Positions 26,398 to 34,514 of a stretch of DNA of 64,000 nt are shown piece by piece. The stretch is from positions 986,001 to 1,050,000 of the forward strand of contig NZ_CP129016.1 of assembly GCF_020524085.2 (NCBI RefSeq), read 5' to 3'. The notes under the pieces are model-generated. The model did no database searches. It was not told the origin of the DNA and was given only the letters and a program-made list of their open reading frames with translations. The position numbers were made by a program, and so were the translations under genes. This stretch comes from Halobacillus litoralis. Lineage in GTDB: Bacteria; Bacillota; Bacilli; Bacillales; Halobacillaceae. Numbering within the stretch: position 1 is the first letter of the stretch; the number at the start of each line of letters is the position of its first letter.

Positions 26398-26612
26398 TGT
26401 AGGGGTTCGTTTCTTCCTTGCATGGAATGGGGTGGTTGGGAAGCTGCGAGACTCCCGTGGGAGAAAGGAGATAGGCAAGATCCCGCAGGGCGGTAGCCCG
26501 AGGAAGCTTGACACTCCCCCGCAGGAAAGCGAGTGGCTTCCCAACCACCCCTGACGCTCAACCTAGGTAACGAGCCCCGGTTATCTGGAAACTGAGTCTT
26601 CAAGTGAAGGGA
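26398..26612 (+). repeat. Extragenic palindromic repeat, copy B
   Basis: Second subfamily: GGGGTGGTTGGGAAGCTGCG near the left end pairs with GCTTCCCAACCACCCC at the right. It ends CTGGAAACTGAGTCTTCAAG, the same edge seen in the other copies. Related to copies D and F. Confidence 0.8.
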
Positions 26613-26739
26613 GCTTTTTTTGGAAGAGTTGTAGAAATCAGACCTGAGGCGGATGAAGATTCATTCCCGGGAACATCGTGGATAGCATCAACCTTTTATA
26701 CAATAGAATCAACCAATAACAAACGAAGGTGTGATTCGA

Positions 26740-27999
26740 ATGGCAGTCAATGAAATAGCGTTGCAACAGTCAGAAACAGAACCGAAAGAGATCCCATCCA
26801 TATTCAAGAATCGAAACTTTTTGCTGCTTTGGGGAGCGGCACTCTTATCAAGCTTTGGCATTTCCTTTTTCCTTTTCTCACAAAGCTGGTACGTCGTTAA
26901 TGTCTTAGGCTTAGAGGCTTCTCTTGGAATTCTTTATATCGCCGTCAGTATCCCGAGGGTACTTTTTATGATTATCAGTGGAACGGTTGCTGACCGCTTT
27001 GATAAAGCGAAAATCATGTTTTTGTCTGATTTTATCCGGGGACTGCTCCTTATCGGTCTTGTCGTTTGGTTTATGTTTGGTGGGATTACGTTATGGACAT
27101 TTGTGACGTTCGCCTTTTTCTTCGGTATTCTGGATGCCTTTTTCTGGGCGGCGGAAAGTGCCGTCATTCCTTCGATTATTCATAAAGATAATCTTACGAG
27201 AGGCAATTCGATTATCCAGATGACCAACCAGACATCGTTCATACTCGCTCCTATGCTTGCCGGGGTCATCATTGCGTTTGGAAACTATGAAATTGTGTTT
27301 GCCACAACTGCAATTATGCTCGTTGTGGCGAGTGGTTTAATTTTCTGTATGCGTGTACCAAAAGTGAAAGAAGAGTCAGACGAACAAAAAAAGTTTTGGG
27401 ATGATTTTAAGGAAGGATTGCTTTATGTAAAAAACTCCCGTGTCATTTCGCTGGTCGTGTTGACGACGATCTTTATGAATCTCTTCTTAGTCGGACCTTT
27501 GACAATGGGGCTTCCGTTATTTGTGAAGACTATTTTAGAGGGGACGGCCATGGATTTCAGTTTTCTTGAAGCAGGTTTGGCTGTGGGGATGCTGCTTGGT
27601 TCAATTGTGGTGGGTGTGTTGAACGTGAAAAAGAATCGAGGGAAGATTGGTATTCTGGCACTGGTCATTGGTGGGATGGCGTTTACAGGACTCAGCTTCA
27701 CAACAGAACTTTGGATGAGTATTCTATGCCTTGGGATCTTCGGATTCGCCTTATCAGGTTCTAATATCCCATTCATTGCCGCAATTCAGAGCTTGATTGA
27801 AGAGAAGATGCTTGGGCGTGTGATGGGACTCATTTCGCTAGCTTCGATGGGACTGATTCCCGTCAGCTATGCCTTAACATCTGGAGTTTTAGCTTTTGGA
27901 GTATCCATCCATCATATTATGGCGGTCGGTGCGATTTTAGTAACTATGTATTCTGTGTTTATTTTCTTTAGGTTTAAAGAACTGAGAGAGATTGAATAA
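26740..27999 (+). CDS. MFS transporter
   Basis: Integral membrane transporter of ~419 residues with about 12 hydrophobic segments and the motif-A loop GTVADRFDKAKIMFL between TM2 and TM3. The N-terminus (IPSIFKNRNFLLLWGAALLS) and overall layout match the MFS_3/macrolide-efflux-like group, the same group as the partial gene at the window start. ATG at 26740 is preferred over a GTG at 26731 because AAGGTGTG is 8 nt upstream. Stand-alone gene between repeats and a broken chemoreceptor; substrate unknown. Confidence 0.9.
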   Translation: MAVNEIALQQSETEPKEIPSIFKNRNFLLLWGAALLSSFGISFFLFSQSWYVVNVLGLEASLGILYIAVSIPRVLFMIISGTVADRFDKAKIMFLSDFIRGLLLIGLVVWFMFGGITLWTFVTFAFFFGILDAFFWAAESAVIPSIIHKDNLTRGNSIIQMTNQTSFILAPMLAGVIIAFGNYEIVFATTAIMLVVASGLIFCMRVPKVKEESDEQKKFWDDFKEGLLYVKNSRVISLVVLTTIFMNLFLVGPLTMGLPLFVKTILEGTAMDFSFLEAGLAVGMLLGSIVVGVLNVKKNRGKIGILALVIGGMAFTGLSFTTELWMSILCLGIFGFALSGSNIPFIAAIQSLIEEKMLGRVMGLISLASMGLIPVSYALTSGVLAFGVSIHHIMAVGAILVTMYSVFIFFRFKELREIE

Positions 28000-28092
28000 G
28001 AAAAAACCCTAGGACATACTAATGTGGGCTTTAGGGAACGCATACTACTTCCAATAAAAAATAAAGGAAAAATACGGAAGAGGAGCATTCTC

Positions 28093-28664
28093 ATGAAAAG
28101 TCTTAAAAAAAGGATTTCAGTATCTTTTTCGGTGGTTATAATGTTGACGGTCATTTTAAGCAGCTTCAATTTTTTTGCCACAAAATATACGCCGGTGAGC
28201 ATGGCAAAGGTTTTGCTGTCGTTGCAGATGAAGTAAGGAAGCTCGCCGAACAAGTCACAAATTCCGTAGGTGATATTACAGAAATAGTGGAAGGCATTCA
28301 AAAAGAAACCGGGAGTGTTGTCAGCTCTCTTGAAGCGGGGAATCAAGAAGTGGATCAAGGTTCCATGCAGATGAAAGAGACGGGCGCAATGTTTGAGGGA
28401 ATTAAGGGTTCCGTTTCAGAAATGGTCGCCAAAATCCTGAGCATCTCTACGCACTTGAAAGAGATTGCAGAAAACAGCCTGCAGATGAACCACTCCATTG
28501 AAGAAATTGCTTCGATCACAGAAGAGTCTGCTGCAGGTGTTGAACAGGATGCTGCCTCTGCTCAACAGTCGAACAGTTCTATGGAGGAAGTTTACAGAAC
28601 AGCTGAAGACTTAAATAACCTTGCTGAACAATTAAATGAACAAGTCCGCCGATTTAAGCTGTAA
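28093..28664 (+). pseudogene. Methyl-accepting chemotaxis protein gene with large internal deletion
   Basis: An intact start (MKSLKKRISVSFSVVIMLTV, first membrane helix) runs for ~34 codons. It then joins, out of frame near 28190, the signalling domain of an MCP: AGEHGKGFAVVADEVRKLAEQ and on through the C-terminal methylation helix to EQLNEQVRRFKL. The extracellular sensor, HAMP domain and first half of the coiled coil (roughly 350 or more residues) are gone. This is a genuine deletion remnant, not a one-base error. No functional receptor is possible. Confidence 0.85.
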
Positions 28665-28670
28665 GTACAG

Positions 28671-28702
28671 AAACCTCGCTCATGTAATGGGCGAGGTTTT
28701 TT
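28671..28702 (+). terminator. Rho-independent terminator
   Basis: AAACCTCGCTCA / GGGCGAGGTTTTTT hairpin after the chemoreceptor remnant. Confidence 0.85.
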
Positions 28703-28771
28703 CACGTGACTTTAGGGTTAAATGATCTGGATGAAGAGTTTTATATGTCGTAAGTGTGAATGGGTTCTGGG

Positions 28772-28802
28772 GAACCACTCGCCTCTGGAAAACGAGTGGT
28801 TC
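28772..28802. repeat. Perfect inverted repeat between MCP remnant and desR
   Basis: GAACCACTCG ... CGAGTGGTTC with an 11-nt loop. It lacks a T run on either side, so it is not a classic terminator; it may end the desR transcript or be a protein site. Confidence 0.5.
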
Positions 28803-28840
28803 TCAACGCACCTCATTCTAGTTCGAATTTCTGAGGAGGG

Positions 28841-29455
28841 TTAGCGGGATTTTTTGTACCAGCCTTTTTCTTTAAATCTAGAAATGGCTTCGATGCGGTT
28901 GCTGACCTCTAATTTTTCTAAAATGACAGAAATATAGTTACGAACGGTCCCTGGAGTGATGAACAGTTCTTGGGAAATGTCTTTGGTGTTTTTTCCGTCA
29001 GCCATCAGTTGGATGACCTCGCGCTCACGTTCTGTTAAGGGGTTTTGCTGTGTGAATGCCAGGTCGACGAGTTCTGGGTCAAAGATACGCTGCCCGTTGG
29101 TGATTTTCCGAATGGCGGTGGCGAGTTCTTCACTCGGGCTGTCTTTCAACAAATAACCACTGACACCCGCACGCCGGGCGCGGTCGAAATATCCGGGCCG
29201 GGCGAAGGTTGTCAAAATGATCACTTTGCAAGGCTCTTCATATAATTCTTCAGCGGCATCCAGTCCATCCTTCACAGGCATCTCAATATCCATGATGCAA
29301 ACATCGGGTTTTAATTTTTTTACAAGTTCACAAGCTTCTTCACCATTTTGAGCCTGGCCCACAACTTCCATGCCGTCCTCTAAATCGAGAAGAGCACCCA
29401 GTGCGCCTAGCAGCATGCGCTGATCTTCGGCAATGACAATCCGAATCATGCTCAT
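28841..29455 (-). CDS. desR: DesR-type response regulator
   Basis: NarL/FixJ response regulator of 204 residues. The receiver domain (1-~120) has the phospho-acceptor Asp in DVCIMDIEMPVKDG and the conserved Lys in LLKDSPSEEL. The LuxR HTH at the C-terminus begins NPLTEREREVIQLMADGKNT. It overlaps desK by 4 bp and sits behind a desaturase gene, the order of the B. subtilis membrane-fluidity system, where phosphorylated DesR activates des in the cold. Confidence 0.93.
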   Translation of the reverse strand: MSMIRIVIAEDQRMLLGALGALLDLEDGMEVVGQAQNGEEACELVKKLKPDVCIMDIEMPVKDGLDAAEELYEEPCKVIILTTFARPGYFDRARRAGVSGYLLKDSPSEELATAIRKITNGQRIFDPELVDLAFTQQNPLTEREREVIQLMADGKNTKDISQELFITPGTVRNYISVILEKLEVSNRIEAISRFKEKGWYKKSR

Positions 29456-30582
29456 TCCTCCTTTTCTTTGTTTTTAATGACGTTCGGAACGTGGAATCGT
29501 AGTGTCGTTCCATTTTTTGATTCGATTTCAAGCTTTCCGTTCACAAATTCGAGGCGCTCACGCATGCCTTGTAATCCATTTCCGCGAAAAGGATCCAATG
29601 AGGTGGGGAGGCCTTTCCCATCATCTTCAACACCGATGAGAATTTCAGTCGGGAATTGTTCGATCGTCACACAGCAGGTGGTTGCTTCACTGTGTTTCAC
29701 AATATTCGTTGCCGCTTCTTTTAAGCACATGCTGAGCACATTTTCAACAAGCAGGGGAGTATTGGTGACGTGCGGGTCTCCTTCGAATTGAAAGTTCATT
29801 TCTGCCGCTTCGATAATCTGCTGGACGCGGACAATTTCATCTTCAAGCTTCGTCCCTTTCATATTCGATACCATCTCCCTGACTTCCTTCAAAGCCGTCC
29901 GGGCTGTGTTACGGATATCCTCCACTTCTTTACTGGCCTTTTCCGGTTGAACCGTCATTAACTTGCGGGCGAGATCACTTTTCAAACCGATCATTGAAAG
30001 CTTTTGTCCAAGCGTATCATGGAGGTCACGCGCAATCCTTTCACGCTCTTCAATGACCATCAGCTGTGAAATTCGTTCATTCGCATCTTCCAATTCCCCT
30101 TCGAGTTTTTGTTGTTGGTTCCGGTAGCGGACAGTAAATGGAAGGAGAATGACCCCGATCACGGTAACGATGATGAAAGGGAGGTTCGGAAAAAGAGAAT
30201 CAATTTGATAAATGAATGTCGTCGTAATTGCAATTAACGTCGTCGTCAAATGGACGATATATAGAGCTAAAAAGCCGCCAAGGTGTTTGATGTTACCAAT
30301 AAAATAAGCGATGAAAAGAGCGAAATAAATGTATCCGAACAGAGCCGTCATGACGATACTGATGACCATCTCCACACTGACCCATAAATAGACGAATCGG
30401 CTGTTGGATATGAACGACAACCGGTACGCGAGGAAGAAGATCAGCGTCATTAGAATGCCGAACAGCATTTCGTATATGGATGAAGAACGGAAAATGAAGA
30501 AAAAGGGCAACAAACAAAAAATGATCCAGACGTAAATGCTGAGTCCTGTATTTTTCGGAATAATTTGATACCAGTTCTGCAT
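29452..30582 (-). CDS. desK: DesK-type membrane sensor histidine kinase
   Basis: Thermosensor kinase of 376 residues from the ATG at 30582 (AAGGAGGTGGACCCGC upstream; the longer frame to 30657 has no site). The N-terminal half has about five hydrophobic helices. The HisKA_3 dimerisation domain follows with the phospho-His in ERERIARDLHDTLGQKLSM, then an HATPase domain with VEDDGKGLP and GNGLQGMRERLE. In B. subtilis DesK senses membrane thickness and switches from phosphatase to kinase on cooling. Confidence 0.93.
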   Translation of the reverse strand: MQNWYQIIPKNTGLSIYVWIIFCLLPFFFIFRSSSIYEMLFGILMTLIFFLAYRLSFISNSRFVYLWVSVEMVISIVMTALFGYIYFALFIAYFIGNIKHLGGFLALYIVHLTTTLIAITTTFIYQIDSLFPNLPFIIVTVIGVILLPFTVRYRNQQQKLEGELEDANERISQLMVIEERERIARDLHDTLGQKLSMIGLKSDLARKLMTVQPEKASKEVEDIRNTARTALKEVREMVSNMKGTKLEDEIVRVQQIIEAAEMNFQFEGDPHVTNTPLLVENVLSMCLKEAATNIVKHSEATTCCVTIEQFPTEILIGVEDDGKGLPTSLDPFRGNGLQGMRERLEFVNGKLEIESKNGTTLRFHVPNVIKNKEKEE

Positions 30583-30609
30583 GCGGGTCCACCTCCTTTT
30601 TCTTAGCAT

Positions 30610-30641
30610 AAAGGAAAAGCCCATTCGAGGGAATGGACTTT
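30610..30641 (-). terminator. Weak terminator between des and desK
   Basis: Minus-strand hairpin AAAGTCCATTC / GAATGGGCTTT followed by TCCTTT. It may give lower read-through expression of desKR from the des promoter. Confidence 0.6.
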
Positions 30642-30649
30642 CAACTTCT

Positions 30650-31699
30650 TTATTCATCCTGGAAGCTTGGCTGCCTTTGATCGATCATGGCTACGCGCTT
30701 CTTTTTCAGGAGTGGTTTCACTTCCTTGAAGGATATGAATGTTTTATTTTCTGTATCATAGAGGCGGAATCGGATTGATTCAAGGCTCGTGGCCAGTGTA
30801 ATTGTCGTCGCGTGTTTCAAAGGCGGTGTCTTTTCGTGCGCTTCTTCCAACGCATAGTTCGGAACCCTAGGGGCTAGATGGTGAACATGGTGGAAGCCAA
30901 TGTTGCCGGATACCCACTGAAGCATTTTAGGAAGCTTGTAATACGAGCTGCCATCGACAGCTGCTTTTACAAAATCCCATTCTGACTCGTCTTCAAAGTA
31001 AGAATCTTCGAATTGGTGTTGGACATAAAACAACCAGATGCCTAGGACCCCTGAAACGTACAGGACGGGGATTTGTATGATTAAGAATGCTTCCCAGCCG
31101 ATCGCCCAAATAATCAAGCTGTAGATGGCGAGAACAGCAATATTTGTCACATACGTATTGGTGCGCTCTTTCTTTTTGGCGCCTTTCCGATTAAAACGGT
31201 TGGAGACAAGGAACAAGTAAAGCGGTCCTAAGCCAAACATGACAATTGGGTTACGGTAAAGGCGGTAGGCGAGTCTTTCTTTCCATGACGCTTCTATATA
31301 CTCGTCCACGGTCATGACCCAAATGTCGCCAGTGCCGCGTTTATCTAAGTTTCCGCTTGTTGCATGGTGAATCGAATGGCTTCGTTTCCACTTATCGAAA
31401 GGAAACAACGTTAGAATGCCTGTGATCGTCCCTATGATGCGGTTGGCCTTTTGGCTTTTCAAGAACGACTGGTGTGTACAATCGTGGAAAATGATGAAAA
31501 GACGGATGACGAATCCACCAGCAATCATAGCGACAGGAACAGCAAGCCATACAGAGACGGACAGGCTTGCATAGGCCAATACCCATAATAAAACAAATGG
31601 AATAATTGTATTGATCAACTGGCGAATGCCCGCTTTTGTATCAGGTTTCGCAAAGGCTGAAACGCTTTTCTTCAGCTCTCGTTGTTTATCCTTGTTCAT
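30650..31699 (-). CDS. des: Membrane fatty acid (delta5-type) desaturase
   Basis: Acyl-lipid desaturase of 349 residues that introduces a double bond into membrane phospholipid chains. Three histidine boxes bind the di-iron centre: HDCTHQSF, HSIHHATSGN and HHVHHL. Four or so membrane helices surround them. The ATG at 31699 is preferred (GAAGGAG 8 nt upstream) over one nine codons earlier. Located directly upstream of desK-desR, as in B. subtilis, so it should be cold-induced through DesR. Confidence 0.95.
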   Translation of the reverse strand: MNKDKQRELKKSVSAFAKPDTKAGIRQLINTIIPFVLLWVLAYASLSVSVWLAVPVAMIAGGFVIRLFIIFHDCTHQSFLKSQKANRIIGTITGILTLFPFDKWKRSHSIHHATSGNLDKRGTGDIWVMTVDEYIEASWKERLAYRLYRNPIVMFGLGPLYLFLVSNRFNRKGAKKKERTNTYVTNIAVLAIYSLIIWAIGWEAFLIIQIPVLYVSGVLGIWLFYVQHQFEDSYFEDESEWDFVKAAVDGSSYYKLPKMLQWVSGNIGFHHVHHLAPRVPNYALEEAHEKTPPLKHATTITLATSLESIRFRLYDTENKTFISFKEVKPLLKKKRVAMIDQRQPSFQDE

Positions 31700-31784
31700 A
31701 ATAACGACTCCTTCATATTTCTTCATGTTATATATGATAGGAAAAACCCCTCCATTTTATAAGACACAAACGTCAGGACATATA

Positions 31785-31800
31785 CATGACACTTGTCATG
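31785..31800 (-). promoter_or_regulatory. Candidate DesR operator of des
   Basis: CATGAC-ACTT-GTCATG, a perfect inverted repeat ~85 bp upstream of the des start. The downstream region has TATAAA but no recognisable -35 box, as expected for an activator-dependent promoter. Assignment to DesR is by position and symmetry. Confidence 0.5.
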
Positions 31801-31883
31801 GGTGTTTGTCTATTGTTAGGAGATAAAGTGGGGGATAAAGGAAAAAGCTATTCCTTCTCATTAGCATAAAGATGAGGTCGCTA

Positions 31884-31912
31884 TTAAGATAACGCTTACA
31901 ATGTGATATAAT
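31884..31912 (+). promoter_or_regulatory. Promoter with cre site for the universal stress protein
   Basis: TTAAGA (31884-31889) and TATAAT (31907-31912) are 17 bp apart, with an upstream TGTGA element. AGATAACGCTTACA (31887-31900) overlaps and matches all but the first fixed position of the CcpA cre consensus. Confidence 0.6.
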
Positions 31913-31952
31913 GGAAGTGTAAATCGATACTCTATTATTGGAGGGTTACCCT

Positions 31953-32387
31953 ATGACCAAACGAATTCTCGTTGCGTACGATGGGAGTGACTTAAGTAGA
32001 GAAGCGGTATGGGAAGCAAGGAATCAGGCGTGTGAAACTTCTAATAGAGAAATTCATATTGTATCTGTCGTTAAACCCACAGGTCCAGCAACAAATGCTG
32101 CGGTCTCCCATAGTATAGGGGACGAAATGGCAGGGAAGTTGCGTTCAGAAATGGATGGACTGAAAGAAGAATTGGCTTCACCTGATGTGGGTGTCATTAC
32201 AGAAGTCATCGTTAGTGATGTACAAGAAAACCCTGGTATCGGTATTTGTAAATATGCGGAGGAGCAAGCGGTGGACTTGATCATCGTCGGGAACCGCGGC
32301 CTTGGAAAAGTGAAAAAAATGTTATTGGGAAGTGTCAGTAATAACGTCGTCCAACATGCCACCTGCCCCGTATTAGTTATGAAATAA
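31953..32387 (+). CDS. Universal stress protein (UspA family)
   Basis: Single-domain UspA fold of 144 residues starting MTKRILVAYDGSDLSREAV. The ATP-binding loop is near the end: VGNRGLGKVKKMLLGSVSNNV, followed by HATCPVLVMK. The start ATG at 31953 follows TTGGAGGGTTACCCT. Members act in stress survival, often as dimers, without a defined single reaction. It converges on the rhodopsin gene, separated by a terminator. Confidence 0.92.
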   Translation: MTKRILVAYDGSDLSREAVWEARNQACETSNREIHIVSVVKPTGPATNAAVSHSIGDEMAGKLRSEMDGLKEELASPDVGVITEVIVSDVQENPGIGICKYAEEQAVDLIIVGNRGLGKVKKMLLGSVSNNVVQHATCPVLVMK

Positions 32388-32398
32388 AGGATAAAGAA

Positions 32399-32434
32399 AG
32401 CTTGAAGGACTCCTTCAAGCTTTCTTTTTTTTAT
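32399..32434 (+). terminator. Rho-independent terminator
   Basis: AAAGCTTGAAGGA / TCCTTCAAGCTTTC hairpin followed by TTTTTTTT, after the universal stress protein gene. Confidence 0.88.
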
Positions 32435-32470
32435 GGTCATAAAGACATTGCGGATAGATTCTTGAATCAC

Positions 32471-32512
32471 CCATATTTTGGGTGACCAGGTCATACATAT
32501 ATTTCCATTTAA
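32471..32512 (-). repeat. Dispersed ~30-nt motif, copy 3
   Basis: Minus strand: AAATATATGTATGACCTGGT then CACCCAAAATATGGG. It lies between the usp terminator and the rhodopsin stop, in the same orientation as the rhodopsin gene and as copy 4 on its other side. Confidence 0.6.
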
Positions 32513-32525
32513 AAGGGTTGATGAA

Positions 32526-33224
32526 TCAATCATCAACGCCTGAAAGCTGCAACCGCCGAAGTCCTCCTACATCGAGGAGGCTAAATCCAACCTTGGATAG
32601 GATGGGGAGGATGATGAATGCTGTGATCTCTGTCGCTTGCTGTGTCCACCCGACTCCAGAAGGGCCAATAATCCAGGCTGTCGGGTAACAGACCCAAAAG
32701 ATAGTCAGGTAAGCGGCGGTTCGCTGGTAGTGTTTTTTCAGTTCCGTCCCACCTTTGGCAGCAATCTTCCTTAACGGATACCAAACAATATAAAGGATGA
32801 TGACTAGAGCAACTACACCGAGTACATACCAGATGTATTTGATGGTCTCGGAGGAGAAGTCGGCAATCAAACCAGTCAGAATCATAAATACGTCAGCTGC
32901 TACTAAAGCAGCGATTAAGGCTTTGTCTTTTTTCTTCTCATAAAACATGGCGGTCAAAGCGAGTGCGAGCAATAGGAGGGGCGTTGTTACCACCCAGTCT
33001 AAGTAACGGGCAAAGTACACAGTTTTGTCAGGCTGTTCGAGCAATCCTTGTCCTAAGGCAATGGATAAGTAAGCGGCTCCCGACCATGAAGGAATAATAA
33101 TCGCAATCACATACTCATACTTCGGAACACCCCGCGGATTCCGACTTAAATATAGAAACGTCAAAGCCCCAGCCAACATGACGAACGTATAAATCCAATG
33201 CAGCGAAACAATATATTCACTCAT
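32526..33224 (-). CDS. Microbial rhodopsin, Anabaena sensory rhodopsin-like
   Basis: Seven-helix retinal protein of 232 residues in the plasma membrane. The Schiff-base lysine is Lys211 in LPILSKVGFSLLDVGGLR. Helix C reads FARYLDWVVTTPLLLLALAL, giving Arg73, counterion Asp76, Thr80 and Ala87, where bacteriorhodopsin has Asp85, Thr89 and donor Asp96. Pro207 replaces Asp212, as in Anabaena sensory rhodopsin, whose SRNPRGVP-YEY, IPSWSG, GLIAD and WIIGPSG-GW segments are also shared. Asp111 occupies the place of bacteriorhodopsin Asp115. Lack of a cytoplasmic carboxylate argues for sensing or photoswitching rather than efficient pumping. No transducer or retinal-synthesis gene is adjacent; monocistronic and convergent with usp. 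Confidence 0.95.
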   Translation of the reverse strand: MSEYIVSLHWIYTFVMLAGALTFLYLSRNPRGVPKYEYVIAIIIPSWSGAAYLSIALGQGLLEQPDKTVYFARYLDWVVTTPLLLLALALTAMFYEKKKDKALIAALVAADVFMILTGLIADFSSETIKYIWYVLGVVALVIILYIVWYPLRKIAAKGGTELKKHYQRTAAYLTIFWVCYPTAWIIGPSGVGWTQQATEITAFIILPILSKVGFSLLDVGGLRRLQLSGVDD

Positions 33225-33290
33225 CGTGTCACCTCAATCTTCTATCTCATTACCTCTCATTCTAGTCAAAAATACGAGGGGCTAGACAGT

Positions 33291-33330
33291 TACATATTCT
33301 GGTGTACCAGGTCTTACATAATTTCCCATA
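33291..33330 (-). repeat. Dispersed ~30-nt motif, copy 4
   Basis: Minus strand: TATGGGAAATTATGTAAGAC, then CTGGTACACCAGAATATG. It sits ~70 bp upstream of the rhodopsin start and could overlap its promoter. Same orientation as copy 3. Confidence 0.6.
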
Positions 33331-33451
33331 CTCTCACATTAAAGGCATCCTGTCTTCCCGCTGAAGTCTTTTTATAAACGGGGGTGAGTCGCTTTTGTGT
33401 TTAAACTATAAAACTGGGGGCTTATCTTTGTGTTTGCTACACGTTGCTGAA

Positions 33452-33465
33452 TGTAAGCGCTATTC
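33452..33465 (+). promoter_or_regulatory. Candidate cre site upstream of putB
   Basis: TGTAAGCGCTATTC matches the CcpA cre consensus except at the last two fixed positions, ~100 bp before the proline dehydrogenase gene. The rest of the gap back to the rhodopsin holds only dispersed motif copy 4. Confidence 0.4.
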
Positions 33466-33555
33466 GTTACAATTTTCTTAACAGTTCAAACATTATTACT
33501 TCCATTCCACCTAACGAGCCCACTTGGTGAATCAATAGGAGAATGATGAAAGGGT

Positions 33556-34482
33556 GTGGTGATCTTGGAAGCCATCAGTAAGAACTTTTTCTTATACCTT
33601 TCCAACAATAAGTTGTTAGATCGCTTCGCTAAGCGCTTTGGCAGTAAATTTGGGGCTGACAAGATAGTAGGGGGAGAAACGTTCTCCCAGGCAATTCCAT
33701 TAATACAGCAATTGAACCATGAGGGTCTGGTCGTTACGGTTGACCATTTAGGAGAGTTTGTAGACTGTGAGGAAGAATCAAGAGACCGCGCAGGTGAATG
33801 CATCCGTTGTATTCAACAGATTGCGAGTAACCAGCTGCAGTCGGAAGTATCTCTGAAACTGACATCGCTTGGACTGGACATCAGTCGCGAGCTGGTCATG
33901 GAGAATATGGAACTTATTTTGAAAGAAGCCCAGAAACACGACATCACGGTGACCATTGATATGGAAGACTCGTCACGGTGCGGGGCTACTTTAGATATTT
34001 ATCAGGAGTTGAAAAAGGACTACCCGAATCTGGGTACGGTCGTTCAGTCTTATCTTTATCGAACCGATGAGGATCTTGATCGACTGAATGAGTGCCAACC
34101 TTACTTGCGCCTTGTGAAAGGGGCTTATAAGGAATCGGGAAAAGTGGCTTTTCCTGAAAAGCATCTCGTCGACAATAATTTGAAGCATCTGATCAAGAAA
34201 AATTTGTTGAACGGCAACTATACAGCCATTGCAAGTCACGACGATGCGATTGTCGATTATACGAAAAAGCTTGTGAAAGAGCACAACATTCCGAAAGACC
34301 AGTTTGAATTCCAGATGCTTTACGGAATGAGGAATCAAATGCAGAAAGATCTTCTTGAAGAAGGGTACAAAGTAAGAGTGTATCTTCCTTATGGAGAAGA
34401 CTGGTATGGGTACTTCATGAGAAGACTCGCCGAAAGACCAGCGAACATCGCCTTTGCATTAAAAGGTGTTTTCAGTAAATAA
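33556..34482 (+). CDS. putB: Proline dehydrogenase
   Basis: FAD enzyme of ~308 residues oxidising proline to pyrroline-5-carboxylate, delivering electrons to the membrane. The beta-barrel core shows [49 protein letters not shown] and the C-terminal [12 protein letters not shown] motif with substrate-binding arginines. Start codons near 33556 are GTG, GTG and TTG (33556, 33559, 33565); AAAGGG at 33549 leaves the exact start open. First gene of the proline catabolic operon with the P5C dehydrogenase 32 bp on. Confidence 0.94.
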   Translation: MVILEAISKNFFLYLSNNKLLDRFAKRFGSKFGADKIVGGETFSQAIPLIQQLNHEGLVVTVDHLGEFVDCEEESRDRAGECIRCIQQIASNQLQSEVSLKLTSLGLDISRELVMENMELILKEAQKHDITVTIDMEDSSRCGATLDIYQELKKDYPNLGTVVQSYLYRTDEDLDRLNECQPYLRLVKGAYKESGKVAFPEKHLVDNNLKHLIKKNLLNGNYTAIASHDDAIVDYTKKLVKEHNIPKDQFEFQMLYGMRNQMQKDLLEEGYKVRVYLPYGEDWYGYFMRRLAERPANIAFALKGVFSK

Positions 34483-34514
34483 AACTTCTACACATTAGAA
34501 AGGGGAATTTTATC

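Noticed and set aside
26071-26603. Several overlapping ORFs of 60-100 codons on both strands
   Set aside because: They lie wholly in repeat copies A and B, read through GC-rich hairpin arms in many frames, have no ribosome site, and recur at the other repeat copies.
28703-28720. TTCACGTGACTT as a second parS
   Set aside because: Only the central part of the palindrome matches; the right arm diverges.
32526-33224. Calling the rhodopsin a proton pump
   Set aside because: The cytoplasmic donor position is Ala and the Asp212 position is Pro; both argue against a standard outward pump, though weak or inverted transport cannot be excluded.
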